64,000 nt of DNA, taken from contig NZ_MAFQ01000005.1 of assembly GCF_002013895.1 (NCBI RefSeq), forward strand, positions 186,001 to 250,000, read 5' to 3'. The notes below the pieces were generated by a model that saw only the letters and a program-made list of their open reading frames with translations, had not been told where the DNA came from and did no database searches. Position numbers and translations under genes: made by a program. The stretch is from Mycobacteroides franklinii. GTDB lineage: Bacteria > Actinomycetota > Actinomycetes > Mycobacteriales > Mycobacteriaceae. Below are positions 43,459-52,942 of this stretch, in pieces; within the stretch, counting starts at the first letter, position 1; each line of letters begins with the position of its first letter.

Positions 43459-44250
43459 CTAGGCGAGGTCGGGTAGCGGGATGTCGAGGTTGGGCGCGAT
43501 GAGACCACCATCTACCTCGAGTATCTTGCCGGTGAGGAAGCTGCCGGCCGGCGACGCGAGATAGACCGCGGCCGCCGCGATATCGGCCGGATCGCCGAGC
43601 CGGTGCAGTGGCGTGTTCTTCTCCAGCGTTCCGCGTACCTCGTCATTGCCTGCGACCACCTCCAGCGCCGAGGTGAGAATGGAGCCTGGAGCTATGCCGT
43701 TCACACGGATGCGTGGACTCAGATCCATTGCCGCCGTGCGTGTGTAGTGGGCCAGCGCTCCCTTGGCGGTGCAGTAACTCAGGAAGGCTCGTCCGGGCAG
43801 TCGGCCCATGGTGGAGGTGATGTTGATGACCGATGCGTTGTCCGACTTGAGCAGGTGCGGCACTGCCGTGCGCACGAGCGCATGCCCATTGAGGACATTG
43901 AAGGAAAACGCCTCGGCGAGATCCTCGTTGGTGGTGTCCAAGAAGGGCTTCGGCATGGTGCCACCGACATTGTTGACGACGATGTCGAGTCGTCCGAACC
44001 GGTCGACTGCCTTCTGGGCCAGGGCGGCGGATGCTTCGGTGTCGGACAGGTCGGCGACGACGATCTCGGCCTGACGCCCAGCCGCCGCCACCTTCTCGGC
44101 GACCTCTCGCAACTGGGATTCGGTGCGAGAGGCGATCAGCACATCGGCGCCCGCCTGTGCGAAGGCCTCCGCGATGGCCGCACCGAGGCCGCGACCCGCG
44201 CCGGTAACGACGGCGACATTGCCGTCAAGTCTGAAACGGTCCAGAATCAT
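43459..44250 (-). CDS. short-chain dehydrogenase/reductase
   Basis: 263 residues from the ATG preceded by GGAGGAAG. Motifs [25 protein letters not shown], Ser in INITSTMGR, and [12 protein letters not shown] with catalytic Tyr-Lys. Divergent from the IclR-type regulator, with a perfect palindrome 13 bp before its start codon. Confidence 0.87.
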   Translation of the reverse strand: MILDRFRLDGNVAVVTGAGRGLGAAIAEAFAQAGADVLIASRTESQLREVAEKVAAAGRQAEIVVADLSDTEASAALAQKAVDRFGRLDIVVNNVGGTMPKPFLDTTNEDLAEAFSFNVLNGHALVRTAVPHLLKSDNASVINITSTMGRLPGRAFLSYCTAKGALAHYTRTAAMDLSPRIRVNGIAPGSILTSALEVVAGNDEVRGTLEKNTPLHRLGDPADIAAAAVYLASPAGSFLTGKILEVDGGLIAPNLDIPLPDLA

Positions 44251-44262
44251 GGCTTCCTCCGT

Positions 44263-44276
44263 GTCGAATATTCGAC
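44263..44276. promoter_or_regulatory. palindromic operator between SDR and IclR-type regulator
   Basis: GTCGAATATTCGAC, a perfect 14-bp palindrome. A second partial copy, GCGAATAGTCGA, follows at 44287-44298. Probably bound by the divergent regulator. Confidence 0.6.
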
Positions 44277-44342
44277 TACCTTGGGGCGAATAGTCGATGC
44301 ACTGTAGACCTGTGCCGTGCATCATGCAAGAGGGGAGAGCGC

Positions 44343-45203
44343 ATGCCGGCCACTTCGCCGCCAACGGCTCGAGTGATACGAATCGTCGAAATGCTCGCAA
44401 CGGCAACGCAACCCAAATCGGTAAGCGAAATCGCCGCGACCACCGGTATCTCCCGGGCCACCGCGACCGCCGTGGTGAACGAACTCGAGGCGGCAGGCTG
44501 GGTGGCGCGCGATGATGAGCTTCGGTATCGCATTGGCGCGTCATTACCGCGTGCGGTCGAGGCCACGATGCCCCGGGAGATCCAGGATCTACTGGCCCGC
44601 ATCGCCGGGGAGGCGCAGGCCGGGGCCACGGTCAGCCGTATCAGCGCGAAGGCGTTGACCATTGTCGCCAAGGCGCAGGCGGGGCGCCGTGCCGTCACTG
44701 GATTCGGTGTAGGCCAGAGCATTCCGCTGGCTTTCCCCGCCGGATCGGCCGTCATGCCGTGGCGCTCGGCAGAGGAACGCACGCAGTGGCTCGGCACCGC
44801 GCGAGGGTTGAGCGCACGTTCCGGCCAGCGACTCTTGCAACAGGTTTCCGACTGCGGGTATGTCGTCTACCGCCCCGACCACGACGACACCGGAATGGTC
44901 GACCTGCTCTCGGACCTGCTCGGTTCGGTGGGCTCGGAGGTGATGGAGGCGGCACTGCGCGAACGGCTACTGCGGCAGCTGTCCCGTCTCACCTCGCGCC
45001 CCTACTCACGCGATGAATTGGCATCCGACGAGGTGCTGCCCATCAGTTATCTGGCGGCCCCCATATTTGCGGGTGTCGACGCCTCCTACGAGCTTCAGCT
45101 GGGCCCGTTGTTGCCCAAGGCAACCCGCGTGGTGCGGGAAACACTGATCGCGACGTTGACGCGGGGTGCTCGCGAGCTCTCCGGGCTGCTGGGAGAGCGA
45201 TGA
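44343..45203 (+). CDS. IclR-like transcriptional regulator
   Basis: 286 residues. N-terminal winged HTH ([40 protein letters not shown]), linker, then a GAF-like effector domain ([21 protein letters not shown]). It resembles IclR in layout. Divergent from the SDR/DapB-like operon, which it likely controls through the GTCGAATATTCGAC palindrome. Confidence 0.75.
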   Translation: MPATSPPTARVIRIVEMLATATQPKSVSEIAATTGISRATATAVVNELEAAGWVARDDELRYRIGASLPRAVEATMPREIQDLLARIAGEAQAGATVSRISAKALTIVAKAQAGRRAVTGFGVGQSIPLAFPAGSAVMPWRSAEERTQWLGTARGLSARSGQRLLQQVSDCGYVVYRPDHDDTGMVDLLSDLLGSVGSEVMEAALRERLLRQLSRLTSRPYSRDELASDEVLPISYLAAPIFAGVDASYELQLGPLLPKATRVVRETLIATLTRGARELSGLLGER

Positions 45204-45210
45204 CTCCGAG

Positions 45211-45876
45211 CTAGCGTTGTTCGATCAGGATGGTGGGGACCGCCAGCGCACGGTCTTTGACGGTGGCGACCCGCGTTCCCGGCTTGTGTCCGTTGCGGAT
45301 ATCACCGAGGGTGACATCGGCCTCATGCAGGCGAGCGCACGAGGCATCGATATCGGCGGTGCGCCATGCGATTCCCCACAGCGAGTCTGGGCCGGACGGA
45401 TCGTCGTCGCGCAGTACCACCTCGACCACCAACCCTGCGCACCGGAAGAACAGTTGGTGCACACCCCATGACTGCATGCGATCCAGGCGCAGGTCGAAGC
45501 CGAGTCGTCCGCACAACGTCGCGATGATCCTGTCGCGGTTGGGAGAGAACAGCACCAGGTGATCTATTCGGCTGCTGTCGCCGTCCGGCGGTGCGGATGG
45601 CGCCGGACGTTCGGCCAGCCCCAGGGTCAGTCCGTGGGCCTGCCCCGTCGCGAGGTCGGCATGTGAAGTCAGGGTGAGGCCGCGGCGATCGACCATCCGC
45701 GTTACGGACGGTAAGTCTTCGACGCGAAACAGCATCCCGGGGTGCGATGCCCATTCGGGTAGTCCGAGGTGTAGCTGGGGATGCGGCGCGGAGGTGCCGA
45801 AAAGCCGCGAGTAGGCGCCCTTTGCCTCAGCGAGATTTGGGACGTCCAGAAGCACCGAGTCCAGTTCGGTGATCAT
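45211..45876 (-). CDS. VOC family (glyoxalase/dioxygenase fold) protein
   Basis: 221 residues. Two paired beta-alpha-beta-beta-beta units: ITELDSVLLDVPNLAEAKGA at the start and IDHLVLFSPNRDRIIATLCG in the second half, ending with VATVKDRALAVPTILIEQ. Members are metal-dependent lyases, isomerases or dioxygenases. Ribosome site GAGGAAG. Divergent from the flavin enzyme at 45928. Confidence 0.78.
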   Translation of the reverse strand: MITELDSVLLDVPNLAEAKGAYSRLFGTSAPHPQLHLGLPEWASHPGMLFRVEDLPSVTRMVDRRGLTLTSHADLATGQAHGLTLGLAERPAPSAPPDGDSSRIDHLVLFSPNRDRIIATLCGRLGFDLRLDRMQSWGVHQLFFRCAGLVVEVVLRDDDPSGPDSLWGIAWRTADIDASCARLHEADVTLGDIRNGHKPGTRVATVKDRALAVPTILIEQR

Positions 45877-45927
45877 CAGAAAACTTCCTCCCTGCCGGAC
45901 CGGGGTCCGTTTAGGCATACTGGCAAT

Positions 45928-47025
45928 ATGCGCTTCCAGCTTCTGGACATTGTCTTCTACCTGCCCAACCCCGCGACGGGGGCGCTGGCGCCGGCGGCCG
46001 ACCGCCTGAACCGCGTGGTCGAGACCGCGGTGTTGGCCGAGAGCCTGGGCTTGGATTCCTTCGCAGTCGGGGAACGGCATGCGGGAGACGTGCTGTCCTC
46101 GGCGCCCACGGTGCTGCTCGGAGCGGTGGCCGCCGCCACCGACCGAATCCTGCTGTCCACCGGTGTGACGGTGCTGTCGCTGCTCGATCCGGTGCGCGCT
46201 GCCGAGGACTTCGCCACCATCGACCAACTGAGCCGCGGGCGGTTGGAGATCGTCATCGGCAAAGGCAATGAGGACCGCCAGTACCCGTTGATGGGTCTGG
46301 ATATCACCAAGCAGTACGAGTACCTGCAGGAGAACTACGAGCTGCTGCGGCGGCTGCTGCGCGAGGAACATGTGGACTGGACGGGCCTGCACCGGCATCC
46401 GCTCTCCGACGCGACCACACTGCCCCGGCCGTATGACGGACCGTTCCGAATCTGGCACGGGTCGGCGACCTCGACGTTCGCGGTTGAGCTTGCCGCCAAG
46501 TGGGGCGACCCGATAGTCACCGCAAATGCCTTGCAGCCCAAGGAGAATTACCGGGTTCTGATCGACAGATATCGCGAGCTGTATGCGCAATACGGACACG
46601 ATCCGGCCCGACTGTATGTGGGAGCCGGCTCAGGCGGCCTGTACCTGGCGGATACGACCGAACAGGCCATCGCCCAATATCGGCCCATTTACGAGGCGCG
46701 CCTGGCGCAGATGGCGAAGCTCAAGGACCATCCGAAGGCCGTCGGAAAGTTCCCCTCTTTCGAATCCATCGAGGATGCGGCAGACCGCGGTCCGGTGCTC
46801 GCCGGTTCGCCGGAACGGGTGGCCGAGAAGATCATTGAATGGCACGAGGCATTCGGTCACGAGTTCCAGTCGATCTCGTTGAGTCCCGAGGCCGATTTCG
46901 AGGAGCAGAAGGACACCCTGCGCCGATTCGCCGAAGAGGTTGTCCCGGTGGTGAAGGCCGAGGTCAAGTCCACGCTATGGGGCCCGCAAGATGCACAGCG
47001 GGCCAAGGGATTCACCGCCGCCTGA
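45928..47025 (+). CDS. LLM-class (luciferase-like) flavin-dependent oxidoreductase
   Basis: 365 residues. Luciferase-like TIM barrel: AESLGLDSFAVGERHAGD, then VLLGAVAAATDRILLSTGVTV broken by usual spacing, RLEIVIGKGNEDR, and a late VLAGSPERVAEKIIEWHE. Uses FMN or F420. Substrate unknown. The ATG follows closely on a -10-like TAGGCATACT, so the transcript may be leaderless. Confidence 0.87.
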   Translation: MRFQLLDIVFYLPNPATGALAPAADRLNRVVETAVLAESLGLDSFAVGERHAGDVLSSAPTVLLGAVAAATDRILLSTGVTVLSLLDPVRAAEDFATIDQLSRGRLEIVIGKGNEDRQYPLMGLDITKQYEYLQENYELLRRLLREEHVDWTGLHRHPLSDATTLPRPYDGPFRIWHGSATSTFAVELAAKWGDPIVTANALQPKENYRVLIDRYRELYAQYGHDPARLYVGAGSGGLYLADTTEQAIAQYRPIYEARLAQMAKLKDHPKAVGKFPSFESIEDAADRGPVLAGSPERVAEKIIEWHEAFGHEFQSISLSPEADFEEQKDTLRRFAEEVVPVVKAEVKSTLWGPQDAQRAKGFTAA

Positions 47026-47035
47026 AGGGCACGTG

Positions 47036-47368
47036 TCAGATCCGACCCGGACGATTCATCGGATTCATGGGGCTGGCCGGGTTGGCTGGGTTGTTCGGGT
47101 TCAGCGGGCTGGCCGGGTTGGCTGGGTTGTTCGGGTTCAGCGGGCTGGCCGGGTTGGCCGGGTTGTTGGGATTCAGCGGGCTGGCTGGGTTCGCCGGATT
47201 CGACATGCTGTTCGGACCGTACGGACCAACGTTGCAGACCGCATTCGCGTTGCCGATGCAATCAGCGGGGTTGAACGGGTCGGGGTCTGCCGGATCCGCG
47301 CTCGCGAAAGGCGTGGCAAACATCGTCAACGCAGCGAATAGCGCGCCAGTGGCCATCGACTTGAGCAT
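47036..47368 (-). CDS. secreted Asn-Pro-rich repeat protein
   Basis: 110 residues. Signal peptide (MLKSMATGALFAALTMFATP, cleavage near ASA). After a short part with two Cys (PADCIGNANAVCNVG) comes a 12-residue repeat NPANPASPLNPN, three full copies plus a degenerate fourth ending in SPMNPMNRPGRI. Probably an extended, wall-spanning or surface protein. No catalytic domain. Repeat copy number is likely to vary between strains. Confidence 0.75.
   Translation of the reverse strand: MLKSMATGALFAALTMFATPFASADPADPDPFNPADCIGNANAVCNVGPYGPNSMSNPANPASPLNPNNPANPASPLNPNNPANPASPLNPNNPANPASPMNPMNRPGRI
47070..47204. repeat. 36-bp tandem repeat inside secreted-protein gene
   Basis: Three units of 36 bp (47070-47105, 47106-47141, 47142-47177) plus a 27-bp partial unit. 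Units 1 and 2 are identical by eye; unit 3 has a few changes. The repeats encode the 12-residue NPANPASPLNPN motif. Confidence 0.85.
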
Positions 47369-47458
47369 TTAGCCAGCCTAGCAAGCCCATTGGGCCCCTC
47401 TCGGGGAATCGACCAAGGCACTGGATAGGGGGTGGGCGTGCCCGTCCTTGCCCAAAAC

Positions 47459-47472
47459 TAGAACATGTTCTA
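47459..47472. promoter_or_regulatory. KstR-type operator overlapping the fadD8 promoter
   Basis: TAGAACATGTTCTA is a perfect 14-bp palindrome and fits the published KstR consensus TNNAACNNGTTNNA at every fixed position. It spans the spacer and -10 of a plausible promoter (TTGCCC at 47448, 17 bp, TAACGT at 47471), a blocking position for a repressor. Confidence 0.68.
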
Positions 47473-47518
47473 ACGTCGAGCGAAGTGCCTGATCGGCGAC
47501 CATTCATTGAGGAGCGCG

Positions 47519-49120
47519 ATGCCTGATCCATTCGACCCGCTGCACGGGTCCATCAATTCCGGGCACCTGCTGGTTTCCGCCCTCAAGCGGAACGCGAACG
47601 CCCCCGCATTGGTGCTCGGCGACGTGACCCTCACCGGTGCGCAAATGGCCGATGAGATCAGCAAGTACATCCAGGCCTTCACCGCGCTGGTGCCCGAATC
47701 CCCGGAGGGGCAATCGGATGGGCAGGGCATGCTGGCGCTCAACCGTCCCGAGGTGCTGCTGGTGATCGGCGCCGGGCAGCTGCTCGGCACCCGCCGTACC
47801 GCCCTGCATCCGCTGGGCTCGCTCGACGATCACGCCTACGTGCTGGCCGATGCCAAGATCACCACGCTCGTCATCGACCCCACTCCACAGTTTGTCGAGC
47901 GGGCCGCGGCGCTGGTGGAGAAGGTGCCGACACTGACCCGCGTGCTCACGCTGGGACCGGTTCCGGCGGAGCTGGCGCAGGTCGGACATGACCTCGTCGC
48001 GGCGGCCGCGGGGTTCGAGGCCAGGCCGCTGGTGCCGATCAACCTGTCGCCGGATCACATCAACGGCCTCACCTATACGGGCGGGACGACCGGCAAACCC
48101 AAGGGTGTCATCGGCACCTCGCAGTCCATCCTCACCATGACGCAGATTCAGCTGGCCGAATGGGAATGGCCGGAGCGCCCCAAATTCCTTATGTGTACTC
48201 CGCTTTCGCATGCCGGCGCCGCCTTCTTCATGCCGACCCTGATGAAGGGCGGCTCGATGGTGGTGCTGCCGAAGTTCGACGCGGGCGCCGTGCTGGCCGC
48301 GATCGAAGAGCACAAGATCACCGCCACCATGTTGGTGCCGTCGATGATCTACGCCCTGCTGGATCACCCGGATTCGCACACCCGCGACCTGTCCTCGCTG
48401 CAGACCGTCTACTACGGCGCCTCGGCCATCAACCCTGTGCGGCTGGCTGAGGCCATCGAGCGGCTCGGGCCGATCTTCGCGCAGTACTTCGGCCAGTCCG
48501 AGGCACCCATGGTGATCAGTTACCTGGCCAAGGGCGACCACGATGCCAAGCGGCTCTCCAGCTGCGGGCGGCCTTCGGCGTTCCTGCGTGCCGCACTGCT
48601 CGACGAGAACGATCGGCCGGTCAAGCAGGGTGATCCGGGCGAGATCTGTGTGGCCGGACCGCTGGTGGCGGGCGGTTACTGGGGCCTGCCCGAGCAGACC
48701 GCCGACACCTTCAAGAACGGCTGGTTGCGCACCGGCGATATCGCACGCGAGGACGAGGACGGCTTCTGGTTCATCGTCGACCGCACCAAAGACATGATCG
48801 TCACCGGTGGCTTCAACGTCTTCCCACGTGAGGTGGAAGACGTTGTCGCAGAGCATCCCTCGGTGGCACAGGTCGGCGTCATCGGGGTGCCCGACGAGAA
48901 ATGGGGCGAAGCGGTGACCGCGATCGTGGTGCTGCGTGCCGATGCCTCATCCGATGAGGCGGCGGTCTCCAAGATGACGTCCGAGATCCAGTCCGCGGTC
49001 AAGGAACGCAAGGGTTCGGTGCAGTCGCCCAAGCATGTAATCGTCGCCGACTCACTGCCGTTGACCGCACTCGGCAAGCTCGACAAGAAGGCTCTGCGCC
49101 AGAAGTACGCCTCGGTCTGA
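47519..49120 (+). CDS. fadD8: FadD8-like acyl-CoA synthetase
   Basis: 533 residues from the ATG preceded by GAGGAG. ANL motifs: TYTGGTTGKPKGVIGT, CTPLSHAGAAFFMP, YYGASAINPVRLAE, YFGQSEAPMVI, WLRTGDIARED, RTKDMIVTGGFNVFPREVE, and the catalytic Lys in TALGKLDKK. The sequence follows the mycobacterial FadD8 type as I recall it (NSGHLLVSALKR start, RKGSVQSPKHV near the end). Activates a fatty or steroid-derived acid with CoA. A KstR-type operator covers its promoter, suggesting a sterol-linked role. Confidence 0.82.
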   Translation: MPDPFDPLHGSINSGHLLVSALKRNANAPALVLGDVTLTGAQMADEISKYIQAFTALVPESPEGQSDGQGMLALNRPEVLLVIGAGQLLGTRRTALHPLGSLDDHAYVLADAKITTLVIDPTPQFVERAAALVEKVPTLTRVLTLGPVPAELAQVGHDLVAAAAGFEARPLVPINLSPDHINGLTYTGGTTGKPKGVIGTSQSILTMTQIQLAEWEWPERPKFLMCTPLSHAGAAFFMPTLMKGGSMVVLPKFDAGAVLAAIEEHKITATMLVPSMIYALLDHPDSHTRDLSSLQTVYYGASAINPVRLAEAIERLGPIFAQYFGQSEAPMVISYLAKGDHDAKRLSSCGRPSAFLRAALLDENDRPVKQGDPGEICVAGPLVAGGYWGLPEQTADTFKNGWLRTGDIAREDEDGFWFIVDRTKDMIVTGGFNVFPREVEDVVAEHPSVAQVGVIGVPDEKWGEAVTAIVVLRADASSDEAAVSKMTSEIQSAVKERKGSVQSPKHVIVADSLPLTALGKLDKKALRQKYASV

Positions 49121-49129
49121 GTCCTTCGT

Positions 49130-49711
49130 TCAGGCCAGGAGCACTCGGGCACTGGTGTGGATGAATTCGCGTAGCCACGGCGCCGGCTCACCCTTGTCGG
49201 GGAGATGGCGGCGCACCGCGGCATAGGGCATGTCGATCAACGCGAACGTCACCTTGTCGATTGATTCGGCAGTGACTTCGCCGCACCGACGCTCGGTGTA
49301 CTCGCGCAGCGCCTTTCGTACACGGGAATTCAACGAGGTGAGCTCGGCGGCCAGAGTGTCGGGCCAGTGCGCGACCAAATCGGCCTTTTCGTACTGCAAC
49401 AGCAGCAGCGCCTCGTTGCGATGTGTCTTCGTCCATTCGAAGGCGTGGTCGATCGTCGCGGTGCGGGCGTCGTCGGGATCGGGTCGGCCCAGCGCCGCGA
49501 GTATCCCGTCTTGATAGCGCGCGATCGAGCGCAGCCAGAGCCGGGCCATGAGCTCATCGCGGCTGGAGAACCGGTGATAGATCGAGCCCGACGGGGCGCC
49601 GAGAGCCCGTCCGATGGCCGTGGCGGTGGCGGCCGATGGTCCGCCGGCGGCCATCAAGCCCAGCGCCGCGTCCAGAATGTCGTCCGCGGTGTACTGCGGC
49701 TTACGCCCCAC
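49130..49711 (-). CDS. TetR family transcriptional regulator
   Basis: 193 residues from a GTG that lies inside the end of the thioesterase gene (11-bp overlap). HTH: VGRKPQYTADDILDAALGLM, TATAIGRALGAPSGSIYHRF. The C-terminal ligand-binding domain follows. Cotranscribed with the thioesterase. Probable operator: the inverted repeat at 50123. Confidence 0.82.
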   Translation of the reverse strand: MGRKPQYTADDILDAALGLMAAGGPSAATATAIGRALGAPSGSIYHRFSSRDELMARLWLRSIARYQDGILAALGRPDPDDARTATIDHAFEWTKTHRNEALLLLQYEKADLVAHWPDTLAAELTSLNSRVRKALREYTERRCGEVTAESIDKVTFALIDMPYAAVRRHLPDKGEPAPWLREFIHTSARVLLA

Positions 49712-50120
49712 GCTGTCGGACCATGCTCGTGCCCTGGGCGACAGCGACCAGCTTGGTGGTCCCGTCGTGGTCCTCGATGGAGATCTCGCAGCGGCCGAGG
49801 GCCTTGGTGCGGCCCGCGCTGACCAGGGAGGCATCGGCGAGAAGGCGCGCGCCATCGCGTGCCGGTGACACGTATTCGATGGTGTAGCCGCTGGTCACTA
49901 TGTCGGCGCCGAGTCCGAGGCCGCATGCGTAGGTGATGGCGTTGTCGGCGAGATAGCTCAACACTCCGCCGTGGATGAATCCGCTCTGCTGGCGCAGCTC
50001 GTCCCGGATGTCGAGCGAGAGCTGGATTCCGGAGTCGTCGAGCCGGGTGATTGACGCCCCGAGGAGACGACTGAACGGCTGTGCATCGAGAACCTGTTGT
50101 GCCTGGTCAAGAGTGATCAC
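49701..50120 (-). CDS. PaaI-type hotdog-fold thioesterase
   Basis: 139 residues. Hotdog signature: SGFIHGGVLSYLADNAITYA with the catalytic Asp, then IEYVSPARDGARLLADASLV and GRTKALGRCEISI. Hydrolyses acyl- or aryl-CoA thioesters. First of a two-gene operon with the TetR gene. Confidence 0.87.
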   Translation of the reverse strand: MITLDQAQQVLDAQPFSRLLGASITRLDDSGIQLSLDIRDELRQQSGFIHGGVLSYLADNAITYACGLGLGADIVTSGYTIEYVSPARDGARLLADASLVSAGRTKALGRCEISIEDHDGTTKLVAVAQGTSMVRQRGA

Positions 50121-50122
50121 AA

Positions 50123-50144
50123 TATTAGAGAATAGCCGCTAATA
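50123..50144. promoter_or_regulatory. inverted repeat before thioesterase-TetR operon
   Basis: TATTAG at 50123-50128 and CTAATA at 50139-50144, perfect 6-bp arms 10 bp apart, 2 bp before the start codon of the thioesterase gene. Candidate TetR operator. Confidence 0.45.
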
Positions 50145-50216
50145 ACTGCATGGGCGAGCGTGCATATGATGTAAGGCGCAGCTGGTCTGCTGATGGTGGC
50201 CCGGGTTAATCCGGAC

Positions 50217-50430
50217 CGGTGTCAGCATCGAGTGGCGGGCCCTTCGGGGTCTGGCATGAGAGGGAACCCGGTGAGAATCCGGGACTGTCCCGCAGCGGTA
50301 TGCAGGAACGATCGCCGTCTTACGCACTGGGGTATGCACTCGGCCAATCACCGAGGAAGCCTGGGAAGCGACGGCCCGTAGGAAAACCTGAGCCCGGGTA
50401 ATGCCTGCAAGTCCGAAGACCTGCCAGTTG
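50217..50430 (+). ncRNA. cobalamin (B12) riboswitch upstream of metE
   Basis: The conserved B12-box core is present: GAGGGAACCCGGTGAGAATC followed by CGGGACTGTCCCGCAGCGGT, and at the 3' side GCCTGCAAGTCCGAAGACCTGCCA. GC pairing arms flank these. It lies 148 bp before the metE start. In the presence of adenosylcobalamin it should switch off the B12-independent enzyme. The outer limits are approximate. Confidence 0.92.
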
Positions 50431-50577
50431 TGTCGGATGCGCCGCATCCGGCGGATCATCGCCTCGCGGAATGGGCGTATGGCCGAATCGGTTTCAACCA
50501 GCACAATGCGTGCTGGTTACTCGGGCTCGGCTTGCTTGTCCTGGGCGGTGGCCACAACGCCGTAGACAGAGGACAGC

Positions 50578-52842
50578 ATGACCACTCAACCATTGAAGGC
50601 AACCACGCTCGGTTCGGCGCGCATCGGCCCGCGCCGTGAGCTCAAACGGGCTACCGAAGGCTACTGGGCCGGCCGCACCAGTCGTGAAGAGCTGGAGAAT
50701 GTCGCCGCCGGGCTTCGGCGCGACAACTGGACCGCCCTGGCGGCCGCCGGGCTCGACTCGGTTCCGGTGAACACTTTCTCGTACTACGACCAGGTGCTGG
50801 ACACCGCGGTGCTGCTGGGCGCACTCCCGCCCCGTGTCGCCGGTATCGCCGACGATCTCGATCGGTACTTCGCCGCCGCACGGGGCAACGCCGAGGTGAC
50901 GCCGCTGGAAATGACGAAGTGGTTCGACACCAACTACCACTACCTGGTGCCGGAGATCGGGCCGGACACGAAGTTCGAGCTCAACCCGGCCAAGTTGTTC
51001 GGCGAGCTGAAAGAGGCTCAGGCACTCGATATTCCGGCGCGTCCGGTCGTCGTTGGGCCGATCACCTTCCTTGCGCTGAGCAAGTCGGTCGACGGCGCCG
51101 GTGCGCCCATCGAACGTCTCGACGAGGTTGTGGCGTTGTACGAGCAGCTACTGGTGCAGCTTACCGAGGCCGGCGTCACCTGGGTTCAGATCGACGAGCC
51201 GGTCCTTGTTACCGACATCCTTCCGAATGGCCCCGAACTGGCCGAGCGGGTGTATGGCCGTCTCGGGACGGTGGCCGATCGCCCCGCGATCCTGGTGGCC
51301 ACCTACTTCGGTGACTTGGGGGCGGCTCTGCCCGCGCTGGCCCGCACGCCCGTCGAGGCGATCGGTATCGACCTGGTCTACGGGTCCGCATCGGGTGTGG
51401 CGTCGGTGCCGGAGCTGTCCGGGAAGACGATTGTGGCCGGTGTCGTCGATGGTCGAAACATCTGGCGTACCAACCTCGAATCGGCGCTGGGTACCCTCGC
51501 GACCCTACTGGGCAGTGCGGCGGCCGTGGCAGTATCCACGTCCTGCTCCACACTGCATGTGCCCTACTCGCTGGAGCCGGAGACCGAACTCGACGACCAG
51601 CTGCGCAGCTGGCTTGCCTTCGCCGATGAAAAGGTCAAGGAAGTCGTGGTGCTGGCGCGGGCACTGGGCGGGGCGCGCGACGCCGCGGAGTTCGCGGCGT
51701 CGAATGCGGCCGTCGAATCTCGCAAGACGGACCCACGGCTGAACAATGGACAGATCCGTGAGCGGCTGGATTCAATTCTGGCGGAAGGTGTTTCGCGAGG
51801 AGATGCCGCAGATCGCCGCCGCAGCCAAGACGAGCGTTTAGGACTACCGGCTCTCCCCACCACGACCATCGGATCCTTCCCGCAGACCGTCGAGATCCGC
51901 AAGGCTCGCCAGGCCCTGACCAAGGGCGAGATCGACGACGCGGAGTACGTGCGGCAGATGCGCGCCGAGGTCGCCGATGTCATTGCGCTGCAGGAGAAGC
52001 TGGGCTTGGACGTGCTGGTGCACGGCGAGCCGGAACGTAACGACATGGTGCAGTACTTCGCCGAGCAGCTGGACGGCTTCTTCGCCACCCAGAACGGCTG
52101 GGTGCAGTCGTACGGCAGCCGTTGCGTTCGTCCGCCGATCCTGTACGGCGATGTGGCGCGGCAAAACCCGATGACCGTCGAGTGGGCCACCTACGCCCAG
52201 TCGCTGACCTCGAAGCATGTCAAGGGCATGCTGACCGGGCCGGTGACGATCCTTGCGTGGTCGTTCGTGCGTGATGATCAGTCCTTGGGAGACACCGCAA
52301 ATCAGATCGCCCTGGCGATCCGGGACGAGACGGTCGACCTGCAGAACGCAGGCATCGCCATCATCCAGGTGGATGAGCCCGCACTGCGCGAACTGCTCCC
52401 GCTGCGTGATTCCGAGAAGCAGGCGTACCTGGATTGGGCCGTCGGTGCATTCCGTCTGTCCACCTCGGGTGTGTCCGATGCGACGCAGATCCACACGCAC
52501 CTGTGCTACTCGGAGTTCGGTGAAGTGATCGGTGCGATCGCTGATCTGGATGCCGATGTCACCTCGATCGAGGCGGCACGTTCGCATATGGAGGTGCTCG
52601 ACGATCTCAACGCGATCGGGTTCTCGAACAGCGTTGGACCGGGTGTCTACGACATCCACTCGCCGCGTGTTCCGTCGACCGAAGAGATGGCGGCATCGCT
52701 GCGTGAAGCGCTGAAGGCCGTTCCGGCTCAGCGCCTTTGGGTTAATCCCGACTGCGGCCTGAAGACCCGGAAGGTTGATGAGGTCACCTCGTCGCTGGCT
52801 AACCTGGTGGCCGCAGCGACCGAGGTGCGTGCGGGCGTCTAG
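50578..52842 (+). CDS. metE: cobalamin-independent methionine synthase
   Basis: 754 residues, the normal MetE length, with the duplicated TIM-barrel layout. N-terminal half: [22 protein letters not shown]-terminal catalytic half begins [19 protein letters not shown]. Zinc ligands are in THLCYSEFG (His, Cys), Glu in [12 protein letters not shown], and Cys in [10 protein letters not shown]. Transfers methyl from 5-methyl-THF-polyglutamate to homocysteine. Controlled by the B12 riboswitch upstream; followed by a strong hairpin, then the MTHFR gene that makes its methyl donor. Confidence 0.97.
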   Translation: MTTQPLKATTLGSARIGPRRELKRATEGYWAGRTSREELENVAAGLRRDNWTALAAAGLDSVPVNTFSYYDQVLDTAVLLGALPPRVAGIADDLDRYFAAARGNAEVTPLEMTKWFDTNYHYLVPEIGPDTKFELNPAKLFGELKEAQALDIPARPVVVGPITFLALSKSVDGAGAPIERLDEVVALYEQLLVQLTEAGVTWVQIDEPVLVTDILPNGPELAERVYGRLGTVADRPAILVATYFGDLGAALPALARTPVEAIGIDLVYGSASGVASVPELSGKTIVAGVVDGRNIWRTNLESALGTLATLLGSAAAVAVSTSCSTLHVPYSLEPETELDDQLRSWLAFADEKVKEVVVLARALGGARDAAEFAASNAAVESRKTDPRLNNGQIRERLDSILAEGVSRGDAADRRRSQDERLGLPALPTTTIGSFPQTVEIRKARQALTKGEIDDAEYVRQMRAEVADVIALQEKLGLDVLVHGEPERNDMVQYFAEQLDGFFATQNGWVQSYGSRCVRPPILYGDVARQNPMTVEWATYAQSLTSKHVKGMLTGPVTILAWSFVRDDQSLGDTANQIALAIRDETVDLQNAGIAIIQVDEPALRELLPLRDSEKQAYLDWAVGAFRLSTSGVSDATQIHTHLCYSEFGEVIGAIADLDADVTSIEAARSHMEVLDDLNAIGFSNSVGPGVYDIHSPRVPSTEEMAASLREALKAVPAQRLWVNPDCGLKTRKVDEVTSSLANLVAAATEVRAGV

Positions 52843-52853
52843 TTCCCGACGAG

Positions 52854-52891
52854 CGCGCGAGCAGTCTCCTTCGCGGGGGACTGCTCGCGCG
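52854..52891 (+). terminator. hairpin after metE
   Basis: CGCGCGAGCAGTC pairs with GACTGCTCGCGCG, a 13-bp perfect stem with further inner pairing, 12 bp after the metE stop. It has little T-run, so termination may be partial and allow read-through. Confidence 0.72.
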
Positions 52892-52942
52892 TGAATTTAA
52901 TCGGTGTATAAACCATGAGCGAGACTAATCGGAGGTCCCCTG

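Noticed and set aside
45211..46599. 462-codon minus-strand frame extending the VOC protein upstream
   Set aside because: The extra part is opposite the LLM flavin enzyme gene and has no motifs. The real VOC start is the ATG at 45876 with a good ribosome site.
47070..47204. CRISPR-like array
   Set aside because: Units are contiguous with no spacers and lie in frame inside a coding gene, so it is a protein repeat.
50121..50577. Small leader peptide within the metE 5' region
   Set aside because: The frames overlap conserved riboswitch structure and show no ribosome site.
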